NCBI GenBank assembly: GCA_029555025.1
Contig: JAKPTZ010000093.1
Location: forward strand, 1-64,000
DNA length: 64,000 bases
From: Deltaproteobacteria bacterium
GTDB taxonomy: Bacteria > Myxococcota_A > UBA9042 > DTJE01
Reading direction: 5' to 3'
Part shown: positions 44,499-54,198 of the stretch, piece by piece
Layout: every line of letters starts with the position of its first letter
Position numbering within the stretch: the first letter of the stretch is position 1
Notes under the pieces: model-generated
What the model saw: the letters and a program-made list of their open reading frames with translations, nothing else
Databases searched by the model: none
What the model was told of the DNA's origin: nothing
Position numbers and translations under genes: made by a program

Positions 44499-45116
44499 AT
44501 GAAACCGGACAAACTGACCGCAAGGCAACAGGAAGTTCTTGATTTCATAACCAGCTTCACCGAATCCAGCGGCGCTCCCCCCACGGTCAGGGAGATTGCT
44601 TCCGCCATGGGATTCGCCTCGACCAACGCCGTATCCGACCACCTTGCCGCAATCGAGCGCGCGGGATTTATCGAACGCCGTTCGAACAGATCCCGCGGCA
44701 TCAGGGTGACGGCCCAGGCAAGGACATCCGGGGCCGGCCAGATTCCGATTCTGGGGCGGATCGCGGCCGGCCGGCCGATCTACGCGGCCGAGAACCTTGA
44801 AGGATATCTGTCACCCGACCCTTTCTTCATCAGGGACACCGCTGAAACGTTCGTCCTGTGCGTCACGGGGCGAAGCATGATCGGCGATGGCATCCTTGAC
44901 GGCGACTACATCTTTGTCCGCCGCCAGCCGGTCGCGGACGCCGGCGACATCGTTGTCGCCCTGATCGACGACGAAGCCACCGTGAAAAGATACACGCGCA
45001 CGTCGGCAGGCATCGCGCTGATGCCGTCCAACCCCGACTTCAAGCCCATCGTGGTCAGGCCGGACGACCACTTCGAGATTCTTGGCGTCGTCACCGGTGT
45101 TTTCCGGAAGATGTGA
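44499..45116 (+). CDS. lexA: LexA repressor
   Basis: 205 residues; SOS-response repressor with self-cleaving C-terminal domain. The winged helix-turn-helix is at about residues 25-65 (PPTVREIASAMGFASTNAVS). The Ala-Gly cleavage site is in GRIAAGRPI, the catalytic Ser in VTGRSMIGDGI and the catalytic Lys in DEATVKRY. GGAGAG ribosome site nine bases upstream. A GAAC-N4-GTTC operator sits in its promoter. Confidence 0.97.
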   Translation: MKPDKLTARQQEVLDFITSFTESSGAPPTVREIASAMGFASTNAVSDHLAAIERAGFIERRSNRSRGIRVTAQARTSGAGQIPILGRIAAGRPIYAAENLEGYLSPDPFFIRDTAETFVLCVTGRSMIGDGILDGDYIFVRRQPVADAGDIVVALIDDEATVKRYTRTSAGIALMPSNPDFKPIVVRPDDHFEILGVVTGVFRKM

Positions 45117-45167
45117 CCTGCCAGCTTCGCCGTCGATTATTCCGATTCGAATTTGAAAGGAATGGGA

Positions 45168-46040
45168 CTAGTGGCTCGGAGCGTGTTCGGAATCCCTGTT
45201 GTAGGCGGCGGTGACGATGCGCACGCGGCGAAGCGTTTCGGCCGGGATTTCGGTCCATGCGACCGAAACATAGAACGACAGCCAGATGACGACCCAGTCA
45301 AGCACAAGGTTCGTGGGCAGCAGCGGCTTGACCGGGTGGCCGACCAGGCGCGAAACCAGCGGAACCAGTATGCCGGCCAGGAAACTGAAGGCGACCGTCA
45401 TCCAGACGCAGTGCAGCACGAATTTCAGGTGCGATGAGAATTCCTTTCCGTGATGGCTGATGAACGGCATCAGTGTAAGGTTCATGATGCCAAGGAATAC
45501 GACCATCGCGACCCCGACCCAGCGCATCGTAAGGGAAACTTCCATCAGGTGAGAGTTCAGCAAGGCCACGATCAGCAGGGCCGAGGCGGGGCGCGGGAAT
45601 CCGATGAAGAACCCGGGAACGTCCATCCTGACGGTATTGAACCTGGCGAACCTGATGCAGCCGGAAGTGACCGGAATGGCGCCAAGCACGACGGCGATTA
45701 CCTGCTGGGCAAGTGGATAGGATGCCAGGCCGGGAAGCATCAGAACCTTGGCATACGCAAAATAGACCACGAAGGACGGGGCAACGGAATACGCGACAAG
45801 GTCGGCGACGTTGTCGAACTCCGAACCGAACCTGTTCATCTGACCCAGCCACCTGGCAACCTTGCCGTCGAAGGCGTCGAACACCCACGCAAACAGGATG
45901 CACATCGCCGACCAGAACAGCCAGATCTTGCCTTCCTCGGGTGTCGTGGCCTTCGACATCCCGTTCATCGCCACAATGATCGCGGCAACGCCACCGCCGA
46001 TATTGCCGACGGTCATCAGATCCTTGGCCTTGAAAAACAT
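45168..46040 (-). CDS. pssA: CDP-diacylglycerol--serine O-phosphatidyltransferase-like protein
   Basis: 290 residues; multi-pass membrane enzyme of the CDP-alcohol phosphatidyltransferase family, with the catalytic signature D-x2-DG-x2-AR-x8-G-x3-D-x3-D complete from DAFDGKVARW to the Asp of DNVADL. About eight hydrophobic segments. Serine specificity is inferred from the N-terminal DLMTVGNIGGGVAAI and the length; another CDP-alcohol acceptor cannot be excluded. 14 bases after miaB in a gene row starting with MoxR. Confidence 0.88.
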   Translation of the reverse strand: MFFKAKDLMTVGNIGGGVAAIIVAMNGMSKATTPEEGKIWLFWSAMCILFAWVFDAFDGKVARWLGQMNRFGSEFDNVADLVAYSVAPSFVVYFAYAKVLMLPGLASYPLAQQVIAVVLGAIPVTSGCIRFARFNTVRMDVPGFFIGFPRPASALLIVALLNSHLMEVSLTMRWVGVAMVVFLGIMNLTLMPFISHHGKEFSSHLKFVLHCVWMTVAFSFLAGILVPLVSRLVGHPVKPLLPTNLVLDWVVIWLSFYVSVAWTEIPAETLRRVRIVTAAYNRDSEHAPSH

Positions 46041-46054
46041 CTGATTCCCCCTGT

Positions 46055-47491
46055 TCAGCCCGGCACGACACCCTTCAGGCAGTGCGCCAGGATTCTTTCG
46101 ATCCTTACGTCAACCAGTTCTCCGGGGCTGGGAACCCGCCCGCCGGGAACGGTGAAGTTTACTATGTAATTCGTCCTTGTGCGGCCCATTATCTGAAGGG
46201 CCCCGTCCTTCCTTGAATCCCTGCTCGGTCCCTCGACCAGGACCTCCTCGACGCGACCAAGGAAACGCTGCATCCTTGATTTCGTGATCCCGTCCTGCAT
46301 GGCCTGAAGCGCCGCCAGCCGCGCGGCCTTTTCGGCCTCCGGCACATCATCCTTCCACGAAGCCGCCGCGGTTCCCGGTCTTGGCGAATACTTGAACGAA
46401 AACATCAAATCGAACTGGCATCTCCTGACGGCGTCCATCGTCGATTCAAAATCCGCGGCGGTCTCACCGGGAAAACCGACGATGATGTCGGTTGAAAGCG
46501 CGACATCGGGACAGGCCGCGCGAACCCTCTCGATTCGATTGAAGTACTCGGCGAACGTGTATCGACGCCCCATCCGCGCAAGCACGTCGTCGGATCCGGA
46601 CTGCATCGGCAGGTGCAGGTACTCGGCCAGGTTCGGCAGCCGCCCGAACAGGTCGAGCAGGCGATCGGACGCGTCCGCGGGATGTGAAGTCACAAAACGA
46701 AGCCTTTTCAGTCCCGGCACGGCGGAAACGGCTTCAAGGAGATCGGGGAAGGTCGGATTTCCTTCAAGGCCCCGCCCCCATGAATTCACGTTCTGCCCGA
46801 GCAGCGTCACCTCGGATATTCCGGCCTTGACCAGGCTCCCGACTTCGTCCAGGACCAGTCCGGCCGGCTTGCTGACCTCGCGACCACGAACGTAAGGCAC
46901 CATGCAGTATGAACAGAAGTTGTCGCAGCCCTTGATAATCGTAAGGAAAGCCACCGGGCCGGCCTCAACGTCGGCATCAAGCGGAATGAAGTCGTAGGAT
47001 CGCGGATCCATCCATGTGGCGGAAGACGTCCTTCTGCCGGAAGCGGCGCGGGTGACGACATCTGGAAGATCCGCGATATTGTCGGGCCCGATGACGAAGT
47101 CCAGGTATGGCACCCTGTCCAGGAGCGCCTGCCCGTGCTGCTGGGCGACGCACCCGGCGACCCCGAACAGGACCGGCTTGATCTCCTTTAACGGCAGAAG
47201 CCGTGAAAGGCTGCCAAGAACCTTCTTTTCCGGCCTGTCCCTGACGCTGCACGTATTGAAAATGATGACATCGGCGGCCGCGGGATCGTCTGTTTCCACA
47301 TATCCGGCATGGCCAAGAACCTGGATCATCCGACGGGAATCGAACACGTTCATCTGACAGCCGTAGGTCACGACCATCACCCGCGGCGACTTTTCCGCCA
47401 ATCCATCGTCCGGCCGGCACTGCCCGGAAACCGCGGATTCCGCCGCCCGGCCCGGGTTCATCGACAGTTCTGTGGATGTATCGTCCATCAT
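46055..47491 (-). CDS. miaB: tRNA-2-methylthio-N6-dimethylallyladenosine synthase
   Basis: 478 residues; radical-SAM methylthiotransferase acting on i6A37 of tRNAs. The N-terminal UPF0004 domain starts VMVVTYGCQMNVFDSRRM, with its three cluster Cys in TYGCQMN, FNTCSVRDR and VAGCVAQ. The radical-SAM cluster is GCDNFCSYCMVPYVRG, and a C-terminal TRAM domain ends near NFTVPGG. ATG 47491 is preferred; a TTG at 47515 lies too close to its GGGGAG. The N-terminus carries about 38 non-conserved residues. Confidence 0.95.
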   Translation of the reverse strand: MMDDTSTELSMNPGRAAESAVSGQCRPDDGLAEKSPRVMVVTYGCQMNVFDSRRMIQVLGHAGYVETDDPAAADVIIFNTCSVRDRPEKKVLGSLSRLLPLKEIKPVLFGVAGCVAQQHGQALLDRVPYLDFVIGPDNIADLPDVVTRAASGRRTSSATWMDPRSYDFIPLDADVEAGPVAFLTIIKGCDNFCSYCMVPYVRGREVSKPAGLVLDEVGSLVKAGISEVTLLGQNVNSWGRGLEGNPTFPDLLEAVSAVPGLKRLRFVTSHPADASDRLLDLFGRLPNLAEYLHLPMQSGSDDVLARMGRRYTFAEYFNRIERVRAACPDVALSTDIIVGFPGETAADFESTMDAVRRCQFDLMFSFKYSPRPGTAAASWKDDVPEAEKAARLAALQAMQDGITKSRMQRFLGRVEEVLVEGPSRDSRKDGALQIMGRTRTNYIVNFTVPGGRVPSPGELVDVRIERILAHCLKGVVPG

Positions 47492-47524
47492 GGCGGCCAA
47501 GGGTATCCGTGGCAACGCTCCCCG

Positions 47525-49684
47525 TCAAGACGCCAGGGCACGGCGGATACGTTCAAGGGCGGCGTCCAGTTCCCCGGGCGGGACCGAAGGCTGCCGACCG
47601 GCCAGAACGGCGCAGTACTGCCAGGCGATCAGTTCCAGATCCGCCGCCACCGACGGGAACTCCACCCCTGCCCTTGCGGCGAACTCGATCTGCGTCTCGG
47701 ATCCGGCCCGGACGAGACCGCGGCGATGCAACATGCGCCTTGCCCTGCGGTAATGGATTACGGCCGGCACCGCGGATGGCAGCCCCCGTCCTTTCAACAC
47801 GCGCGGCGCAAGGGCCCTGACACCGACAAACAGGCCGAACAGAAGAACCGGGATCCCGAAAATCGTTCCCCATGGCAGGTTCCGGATCTCCCGGGCGATG
47901 CGACGGATGTCCCGACGGTTGATATTGTCGCCGAACCCCTTGTCCTTCTTGACTTTAAGCAGCCTGGCAACCATCTCGAACTGCTTTTCCAGGTCGTATT
48001 CGATGACCCACTGGTACCAGGTCAGCTTGACTGCATCGATCGCCGCCCTGATCTCGGCAAGCAGCCCGCCGCCCTTGCGAAGGTCGAGCGCACCTGGGGG
48101 TGTCGGGTCAAAAACGGCCCAGCCCGATCCCGGGAAATAGACTTCCACCCACGAGTGGGCGTCCGACTTGCGAAGCGCCACGTAGTTGCCGAATTCGTTG
48201 CGCTCCCCACCGTAGAATCCGTTGACTATCCTGGCCGGAATTCCAAGGACACGGAGCATGATGACCATCGAGGACGCAAAATACTCGCAATGACCGGTCT
48301 TGTTCCGAAGAAGGAAATCGGCCACCGGATCGGTATTCCCGTGAACCGAATCCAGGGAATATGCCCACCCGTTCCTCAACTCGTTCTCCATCGCGACCGC
48401 AATGTCGAACGCGTTGTCCCGACCCGCGGCAATCCTGCGGGCCAGGGCCGAGACGCCGGGATCCTGGGGCGGAACCGGCAGATAAAGATCCTTGATTCGC
48501 TGCGGCCAGGAATCGCCGGCGACACGAAGAAGGGCCGGATCCGACGGTGGCGGGGATGATTCCACGGTATATACGAGGGCGGTTGACTCAGGACCGGTCA
48601 TCGTGACGTCGCCCGCGGGATCCGCGAAAAAGCGCAACTTGTCGGTGCGCATGGCGTCAAGCATGCCCATCGGCGGCCTGAACCCCGTAATCATCGGCTC
48701 CCCGAAAAGCACGCGCACCGTGCCGGGCATCGGTTCAAGATATACGTCGCGCTCGAAGGAAGGCCCGGGCGGAGCCTCGTCGCGGGAACGCCTTGGACGA
48801 AGCAGGCCGCCTTCGCCGGTGTCGAGCTGATACCTTCGCGGAGTCGTCTTCCTCCAGGTCCGGCCGTCGTAACTGTCAAGACTCTGGCCCTTCATCCGCA
48901 ACGGCAGCCGCAGCATTCCGGCCTCGGGACCGCCATTCGGGACAACCCTCATCACCACGTCGAGGTCGCTGATGATATTTCCGAAATCGCCAAGGGTGAC
49001 TTCCTCGGAAAAGCCTGTCATGGCAACGCACTGACGCTGCTGCCTGGCGAAAAAGCCAAGTCCCATCCTTGGGAACAGCAGGAAGAACAGGACGTTCGAA
49101 AAAAAGACCGCCAGCGTGATTCCCACGGTCACCAGCACGAACCTGCGCCGGATGATCCCGCGCCTGCCCATGAAGGCGGCGGCATCCGCTGCGCTGTCTG
49201 GGCGGCCGCGATCAAGTATCGAACGCTCCATGTTCTGGCGCAGGCTGTTCAACATCAGTCCGAACACCAGAAGCACCGTGTATGGCAGCATCACGATGCC
49301 GAAGGAAAGGCCCGGATTGACGACGGCGGCGGCCATGACAGTAAGGAACGAAAGCGCGTACATGTGCATGAAATCCACGGCCATCCGCAGGTACAGGGAC
49401 TTCAGGCAGGCAAGAAAGACGGCGAACTTTATCGCCCAGAGAAGATAGTCGGTTGTCGAAAAGGCCATCCAGCCGGCACCGACGCCACCGAGAACGGCCA
49501 GTAGCCCGGCGAGCCTGCCCGAATGGCGACGCCCGGCGAGGCGCCAGGAAAATATCCCGGCGACCGGAAAGGCAAGCGCCGGCAGAACGACGGAAAGCCC
49601 GAACTCGCCCGAAAGGAACAGCGCGCCGAAGCCGACCCAGACGACCGCTGCGGTAACAAGCCTGTGGAGGATGTCAAACCGCAC
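47525..49684 (-). CDS. TgpA-like membrane transglutaminase (DUF3488/transglutaminase core)
   Basis: 719 residues from GTG 49684 (GGAGG upstream). Five to six helices in the first 200 residues, then a periplasmic region with a transglutaminase-like fold at about 430-530. The catalytic triad is complete: Cys in NKTGHCEYFASS, His in KSDAHSWVEVYF and Asp in WAVFDPTPP. A last helix near residue 615 precedes a cytoplasmic DUF4129-like tail. Such proteins always sit with MoxR and DUF58, as here; the substrate is unknown and presumed to be in the envelope. Confidence 0.93.
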   Translation of the reverse strand: MRFDILHRLVTAAVVWVGFGALFLSGEFGLSVVLPALAFPVAGIFSWRLAGRRHSGRLAGLLAVLGGVGAGWMAFSTTDYLLWAIKFAVFLACLKSLYLRMAVDFMHMYALSFLTVMAAAVVNPGLSFGIVMLPYTVLLVFGLMLNSLRQNMERSILDRGRPDSAADAAAFMGRRGIIRRRFVLVTVGITLAVFFSNVLFFLLFPRMGLGFFARQQRQCVAMTGFSEEVTLGDFGNIISDLDVVMRVVPNGGPEAGMLRLPLRMKGQSLDSYDGRTWRKTTPRRYQLDTGEGGLLRPRRSRDEAPPGPSFERDVYLEPMPGTVRVLFGEPMITGFRPPMGMLDAMRTDKLRFFADPAGDVTMTGPESTALVYTVESSPPPSDPALLRVAGDSWPQRIKDLYLPVPPQDPGVSALARRIAAGRDNAFDIAVAMENELRNGWAYSLDSVHGNTDPVADFLLRNKTGHCEYFASSMVIMLRVLGIPARIVNGFYGGERNEFGNYVALRKSDAHSWVEVYFPGSGWAVFDPTPPGALDLRKGGGLLAEIRAAIDAVKLTWYQWVIEYDLEKQFEMVARLLKVKKDKGFGDNINRRDIRRIAREIRNLPWGTIFGIPVLLFGLFVGVRALAPRVLKGRGLPSAVPAVIHYRRARRMLHRRGLVRAGSETQIEFAARAGVEFPSVAADLELIAWQYCAVLAGRQPSVPPGELDAALERIRRALAS

Positions 49685-49696
49685 CGAAAACCTCCA

Positions 49697-50734
49697 TCAC
49701 GGGCGAACCCATACGACACCGCCGGGATTCAGGGATGCCAGCATCCGGCGAACGTGCATCTCTTCCCCCGGCGAGTTCAGTTCAAGGATCGGAACCGTCG
49801 CCAGGTAATCCAGGATCCGCTCGACCTGGGCCGGCCCGCTTCCCGGGGATACCGCGTCGAAGGATGAGACCAGTCCGACCACCCGCCCCTTTCCCAGCAG
49901 GTGTGCCGCCACCGACGCCGCAATCTCGACCGCGGTCTCGGCCCTTTCAAGCCCATCCGGTCCACCCGGATCAACATTGACCAGGGCCACCATCACTTCC
50001 TTGTTCCCCGTCTGCTCGAATTCACGGACTATCAACTGGGTGCGCCCGGCCGACAGGCGATGACTGATGTTTCGCGGATTGTCGCCCACGCGGAAGTCCC
50101 TGACACCGAAAAACTCGAATCCGCGCCCGGCCCTGGGAAGACTCTCATCCTCGCCCTCGGCGGCCGCTGGCAGATCGATTTCCCTGATGGGATGGACCAC
50201 CGGATGCACGACCACGGTATCCGAGCATGCGGTGACCGCGGACTTCCTGAAGAAGGAGAACGGAAAGCTTGTTGAAACGACCACGCCGTGCATTCCGTAC
50301 CGGCCGCGACGGGAAAATGTTATCGCCCCTGGCGCATCGGCGGCCGTTCCGGGCGGCATCTCCAGGAACCTGGCCGGTTCGACCTGGACGCCGTTGCCAT
50401 CGACCAGCGGCCACACCTCGATCCCGAACGAGGACATGCGCTTGTTAAGGTTCGTCGCGCCAAGCATGAATGACGCCGGCCTTCCCGCCGAGGCGCGAAG
50501 ACGACCCATCCTGCCGGGAACTATCGAACGGATGTTGTACTCCGACAGGAAGCCGCTGATCAGGATTAACGCCAGCGACAACCCGAAAACCATGTAGAGC
50601 AGGTTGTTTCCGGTATTGACCGCGGCGAAACCAAGGCCGATCGAAATCAGGACGACGACCTTCCCCTCCCGCGAAAACGAGAGTTTCCGGGGGAAGAAGT
50701 CGGAGCGCCACAGGAATCCCTTCAATCGCCCCAT
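49697..50734 (-). CDS. DUF58 domain protein
   Basis: 345 residues. Two N-terminal membrane helices (VVVLISIGLGFAAVNTGNNL, then MVFGLSLALILISGFLSEY) precede a beta-rich region and the DUF58 core with GRGFEFFGVRDFRVGDNPRN followed by a VWA-like segment (KEVMVALVNVDPG). The MIDAS-like motif is incomplete. DUF58 proteins pair with MoxR ATPases and membrane transglutaminases in a module of uncertain envelope function. Genes are spaced 12-21 bases on either side. Confidence 0.92.
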   Translation of the reverse strand: MGRLKGFLWRSDFFPRKLSFSREGKVVVLISIGLGFAAVNTGNNLLYMVFGLSLALILISGFLSEYNIRSIVPGRMGRLRASAGRPASFMLGATNLNKRMSSFGIEVWPLVDGNGVQVEPARFLEMPPGTAADAPGAITFSRRGRYGMHGVVVSTSFPFSFFRKSAVTACSDTVVVHPVVHPIREIDLPAAAEGEDESLPRAGRGFEFFGVRDFRVGDNPRNISHRLSAGRTQLIVREFEQTGNKEVMVALVNVDPGGPDGLERAETAVEIAASVAAHLLGKGRVVGLVSSFDAVSPGSGPAQVERILDYLATVPILELNSPGEEMHVRRMLASLNPGGVVWVRP

Positions 50735-50755
50735 GCGGTCACCGTATCCGCCAGC

Positions 50756-51748
50756 CTAGTCGCCCGGGACCGGGGTGGAAAGCAGTATGTCGGAAAGAAT
50801 GGCCGCGGCCTCGGTGCCGGTCGAAACACCGCCCGCGCGATGGCCGCGAACCACCACCCTGTGCGAACAGACCGGCACAAAAAGGGATTTGACGTCGTCC
50901 GCGACGCAGAATCCGCGACCGCCGACCACGGCGGAAGCCCTGGCCGCGGAAGCCAGGCTGACGACACCCCTGGTGGAAATTCCAAGTTCAAGAAGATCGG
51001 AAGACCTGGTTCTGGACACAAGCTCGAGCAGGTAGTCCATCAGGAATCCCGGAAACGGGATTATTCGCGCCACCTGCTGCGCGGCGGCGACCTCGTCCGG
51101 CGAAACCACCGATTCGATGCCAAGATTTCCCGAAAAGCCCTGGACCATCGCGATGCGCCGCTCCGACTCGCGATCGGGATAACCGATCGAGAGCCTCATC
51201 AGGAATCGATCAAGCTGGGACTCCGGCAACGGGTAAGTGCCAGAATGCTCGTGGGGATTCTGTGTCGCTATCACGAAAAACGGCCTGGGAAGTTCCCTGG
51301 TTTTCGAATCGACGGTGACTTCCCTTTCGCTCATTGCTTCCAGCAGCGCGCTCTGGGTTCTTGGACTTGCGCGGTTTATTTCGTCGGCAAGCAGCACGTT
51401 GGCAAAGACCGGCCCCTGGTGAAAGACGAAACTTTCATCCCTGGACGAATAGACGCTGACGCCGGTAATGTCGGACGGCAGAAGGTCGGACGTGAACTGT
51501 ACCCTTGAAAAGCGACCGCCGATGGATGCCGCCAGCGTCCGTGCAAGAACGGTCTTCCCGGCGCCCGGCACGTCTTCCAGGAGCACGTGGCCACCGGCGA
51601 CAAGGGCGATTATGGACTGCCGCAAAACGTCCGGTTTTCCCAGGAACACGCTGCCGACACAGGCCGAAATCCTGGCCGCCGTGGAAGATGCGGCGGCAAG
51701 GGCAGCTTCGGTAACCTGCTGCCCGGCACCATTCAAATCACCCGTCAT
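50756..51748 (-). CDS. MoxR-family AAA+ ATPase
   Basis: 330 residues from ATG 51748 (an in-frame GTG at 51754 is an alternative). AAA+ motifs: Walker A EDVPGAGKTVLARTLA, Walker B VLLADEINRASPRTQSALLE, sensor 1 FFVIATQNPHEHSGTYPLPE and LDRFLMRLSIGYPDRESE. MoxR ATPases act as chaperones for metal insertion or assembly of VWA-domain partners; the partner here should be the DUF58 protein encoded next. Confidence 0.95.
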   Translation of the reverse strand: MTGDLNGAGQQVTEAALAAASSTAARISACVGSVFLGKPDVLRQSIIALVAGGHVLLEDVPGAGKTVLARTLAASIGGRFSRVQFTSDLLPSDITGVSVYSSRDESFVFHQGPVFANVLLADEINRASPRTQSALLEAMSEREVTVDSKTRELPRPFFVIATQNPHEHSGTYPLPESQLDRFLMRLSIGYPDRESERRIAMVQGFSGNLGIESVVSPDEVAAAQQVARIIPFPGFLMDYLLELVSRTRSSDLLELGISTRGVVSLASAARASAVVGGRGFCVADDVKSLFVPVCSHRVVVRGHRAGGVSTGTEAAAILSDILLSTPVPGD

Positions 51749-51795
51749 ATTCACAATCCAGCCTTATGTTTTCTATTCGCCGGCGCGCGAACCGT

Positions 51796-54123
51796 TCACA
51801 GATCCGCGATGAACCTGCGAAGCTGTTTAACAAGCACACCGGAACAGGATATCCCCGGGGACGTCCCGCAATCGCCGTCAATCGCAAAAACCCTGTATTT
51901 GTCGGGACGTTCCGCTGCAAGCGACCTGTAAGACTCCAATTCCTCCGGAAGCATCATTTCGGCCGGCAGAATCCACAGTGCCGGTCGATCGACTTCCATC
52001 GCATTGAAGCGTACCTCGGAACGGGACAGTTCCGCCCTGGCGGCAGCCTGCCTTTCCGAATCCCAGCGCAGGTGCATCGCACGCGCCGCCTTGGACATGC
52101 CGCCGGCCAGGGCCGGGGAAAACGCCTTCAAGAGGTAATAATTGACGGCTGCCGGGCGGAACTCCGCCGACTGTTCGACCAGTTCGCGGGCAATCGCATC
52201 GAACGGCTGCGGCAGGTTGCGAATCAGCACCGCATCCATCGCGTTCACCGCACCTGGCAACGGCGCCGATATGGTGACCAGGCCGGCTACACGGGCCGGT
52301 GCCTGAAATGCCAGCCACATCGCCGAGGTTCCCCCCAGCCCTTCACCGACAAGCACCGCCTTTTCCTGGCCCATGGACTCCACCAGGCAGTCCAGTTCCT
52401 GGGCCGACAGCACGGCATCGGTCGTGCTCTCCCGATTGACCGGCTCGACCCGGGCAACGGTTGCCTTCCTGCCAAGTTCCTCGATCCATCCCCCGGCCCA
52501 GGCGGAATCCATTCCAGGCCCGCCGGGAAGCGCGATTACAAGGGGCCCCCTTGAACCGACCCTCGAAGCCTCGAATCGCCCGCAGGCAACGGTGCCGTCA
52601 ACCTTTTTCGCCTTCGGTTCAACGGGGCCGACATACATCGCGTTCATGGGGTCGCGGGTTATCCCCAGGAATGCCAGGGCCTGCAGGGCAGCCAGCCCCC
52701 TCTCGGTTCCCTTGTGGGTCCTGGCAAGCTTGCGCAGCACCTCGATGGACTCCTGGGAACCGATGAAGCCAAGAACACGCGCCGCTTCGGTGGCAACGGT
52801 GGTCTCCTCGTACTCGGCGAGCTTCCGAACCAGGGGTTCCGCGGTGGAATCAAGCAGCATCATTATGATTTTCAGGGCGTGGATCCTGCTGACCCTGTTT
52901 GGATCGAATTCCGCAACCGTACGCAGCGCGGGGGCGAACGCCAGCGACTTGCGCTTCTGGATCAGTTCCAGGGCCCTGTCGCGGATCTGGTCGTCATTGT
53001 CCGCCAGGGCCAGTTCGACCATGTCGCTGATCTCTTCGACCGGATACGACGCAATCGCCTCGAACAGATCGTGGCGCGGGATATCGGGAACAACGGTTGA
53101 ATCCGATATCCTGAAACCGGCCTTGAAACGTTCAAGTGCCTCGGGGAAATGGTTGGCCGTGAAGAAGTCCAGGGCGAAGCGGCGCATGTCACGGGATCTG
53201 TCCCCGAGCAGCGCAAGGACGTATGGTCTGGAGACCGCGGCGTGCCTGGAGAAGCATTCCTTCAGAAGAGGATCCCGACCCGACGTGCTTCTGACCGCAC
53301 GAACCAGGGTCTTGATGCCGGTGTCGCCCGCCCTTACCACGGCGGCGCACGCCTTTTCAAAGTGGTTGACGTTGTTGAAGGCGTTCAACAGGTGCGGGAA
53401 TGAAGCTTCCCCGCCAAACCTGGCGATTGCCTCCAGGTACTCGCCGGCAAGCTCCCTGTTCTCACCGTTCTTTTCCGAGTCGAACGCCAGGGAGAGACAA
53501 TCCAGGCCCTTCGACGGCTTGACGGCCGCAATAAGATCCGCGGCGGCGACCCGGACGCTTGCCGGGCCGGAACTCAGCCACGCACATGCAGCCATGGCGC
53601 CGGTGGCGTTCATCGAAAGCTTGAAGGCGGAGATCACATCAAGCACGAAAAGCTCGGCCTCGCGCGATTGCGAAGGATCCGGCGCCCAGCCCGCGATGGA
53701 GGAGACGGCCTTGTCAAGCTGATTGCAGCGGAGGGCCGCCGGGTAGCGATCCAGGATCTCGGCGACAAAGGCCGGCAACCCGGCAGACACCAACGATGCG
53801 GCGAACGAGCAGCCATCGGTTCCGAAACCCGAAAGCATGTCCAGCATGCGCCGGGCAACATCGGCGTCCTTCGGGTACTTCCTCAGGACGGCGGCCACCG
53901 GCCCCTTTCTGGCGGCAAGGCCATCGTTGCCGGATTGAAGGAAGGCCTGGGCCTCGTCGTATTCGGCACCAAGCCCCACGGCCAGCGACTCGACAGCGGA
54001 CTCGACCGTGATTCGCGGCTTTCGCCCGGCCTTTCGGGAAGGTGCGGAAAACGCGTCGGTTACCGTCCCCAGCGTAACGAAAGCCATGACCATAAAAGGA
54101 AGGATTCCGCCAAATCTGTTCAT
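51796..54123 (-). CDS. Secreted HEAT-repeat protein fused to a catalytically dead alpha/beta-hydrolase fold
   Basis: 775 residues with a signal peptide (ILPFMVMAFVTLGTVTDAFS). Residues about 60-500 are helical repeats of HEAT type, for example LVRKLAEYEETTVATEAARV. Residues about 520-775 resemble peptidase family S33: an oxyanion loop LPGGPGMDS and a nucleophile elbow at VLVGEGLGGTSAMW. In the elbow Gly replaces the catalytic Ser (normally GHSxGG), and I find neither a clear acid (WILPAEMM in place of GRxD) nor a His near DGDCGTSPG. I infer a periplasmic scaffold or binding protein. It is 47 bases upstream of moxR and probably in the same operon, with a TACAAT -10 element at 54159-54154. Confidence 0.82.
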   Translation of the reverse strand: MNRFGGILPFMVMAFVTLGTVTDAFSAPSRKAGRKPRITVESAVESLAVGLGAEYDEAQAFLQSGNDGLAARKGPVAAVLRKYPKDADVARRMLDMLSGFGTDGCSFAASLVSAGLPAFVAEILDRYPAALRCNQLDKAVSSIAGWAPDPSQSREAELFVLDVISAFKLSMNATGAMAACAWLSSGPASVRVAAADLIAAVKPSKGLDCLSLAFDSEKNGENRELAGEYLEAIARFGGEASFPHLLNAFNNVNHFEKACAAVVRAGDTGIKTLVRAVRSTSGRDPLLKECFSRHAAVSRPYVLALLGDRSRDMRRFALDFFTANHFPEALERFKAGFRISDSTVVPDIPRHDLFEAIASYPVEEISDMVELALADNDDQIRDRALELIQKRKSLAFAPALRTVAEFDPNRVSRIHALKIIMMLLDSTAEPLVRKLAEYEETTVATEAARVLGFIGSQESIEVLRKLARTHKGTERGLAALQALAFLGITRDPMNAMYVGPVEPKAKKVDGTVACGRFEASRVGSRGPLVIALPGGPGMDSAWAGGWIEELGRKATVARVEPVNRESTTDAVLSAQELDCLVESMGQEKAVLVGEGLGGTSAMWLAFQAPARVAGLVTISAPLPGAVNAMDAVLIRNLPQPFDAIARELVEQSAEFRPAAVNYYLLKAFSPALAGGMSKAARAMHLRWDSERQAAARAELSRSEVRFNAMEVDRPALWILPAEMMLPEELESYRSLAAERPDKYRVFAIDGDCGTSPGISCSGVLVKQLRRFIADL

Positions 54124-54198
54124 CCGCGCCCCGCTGCAAAGAGAACCGGAACGATTGTAGCACGGAGATGCCGGTTGGATGAGTCGGGGAAAGGCCCG

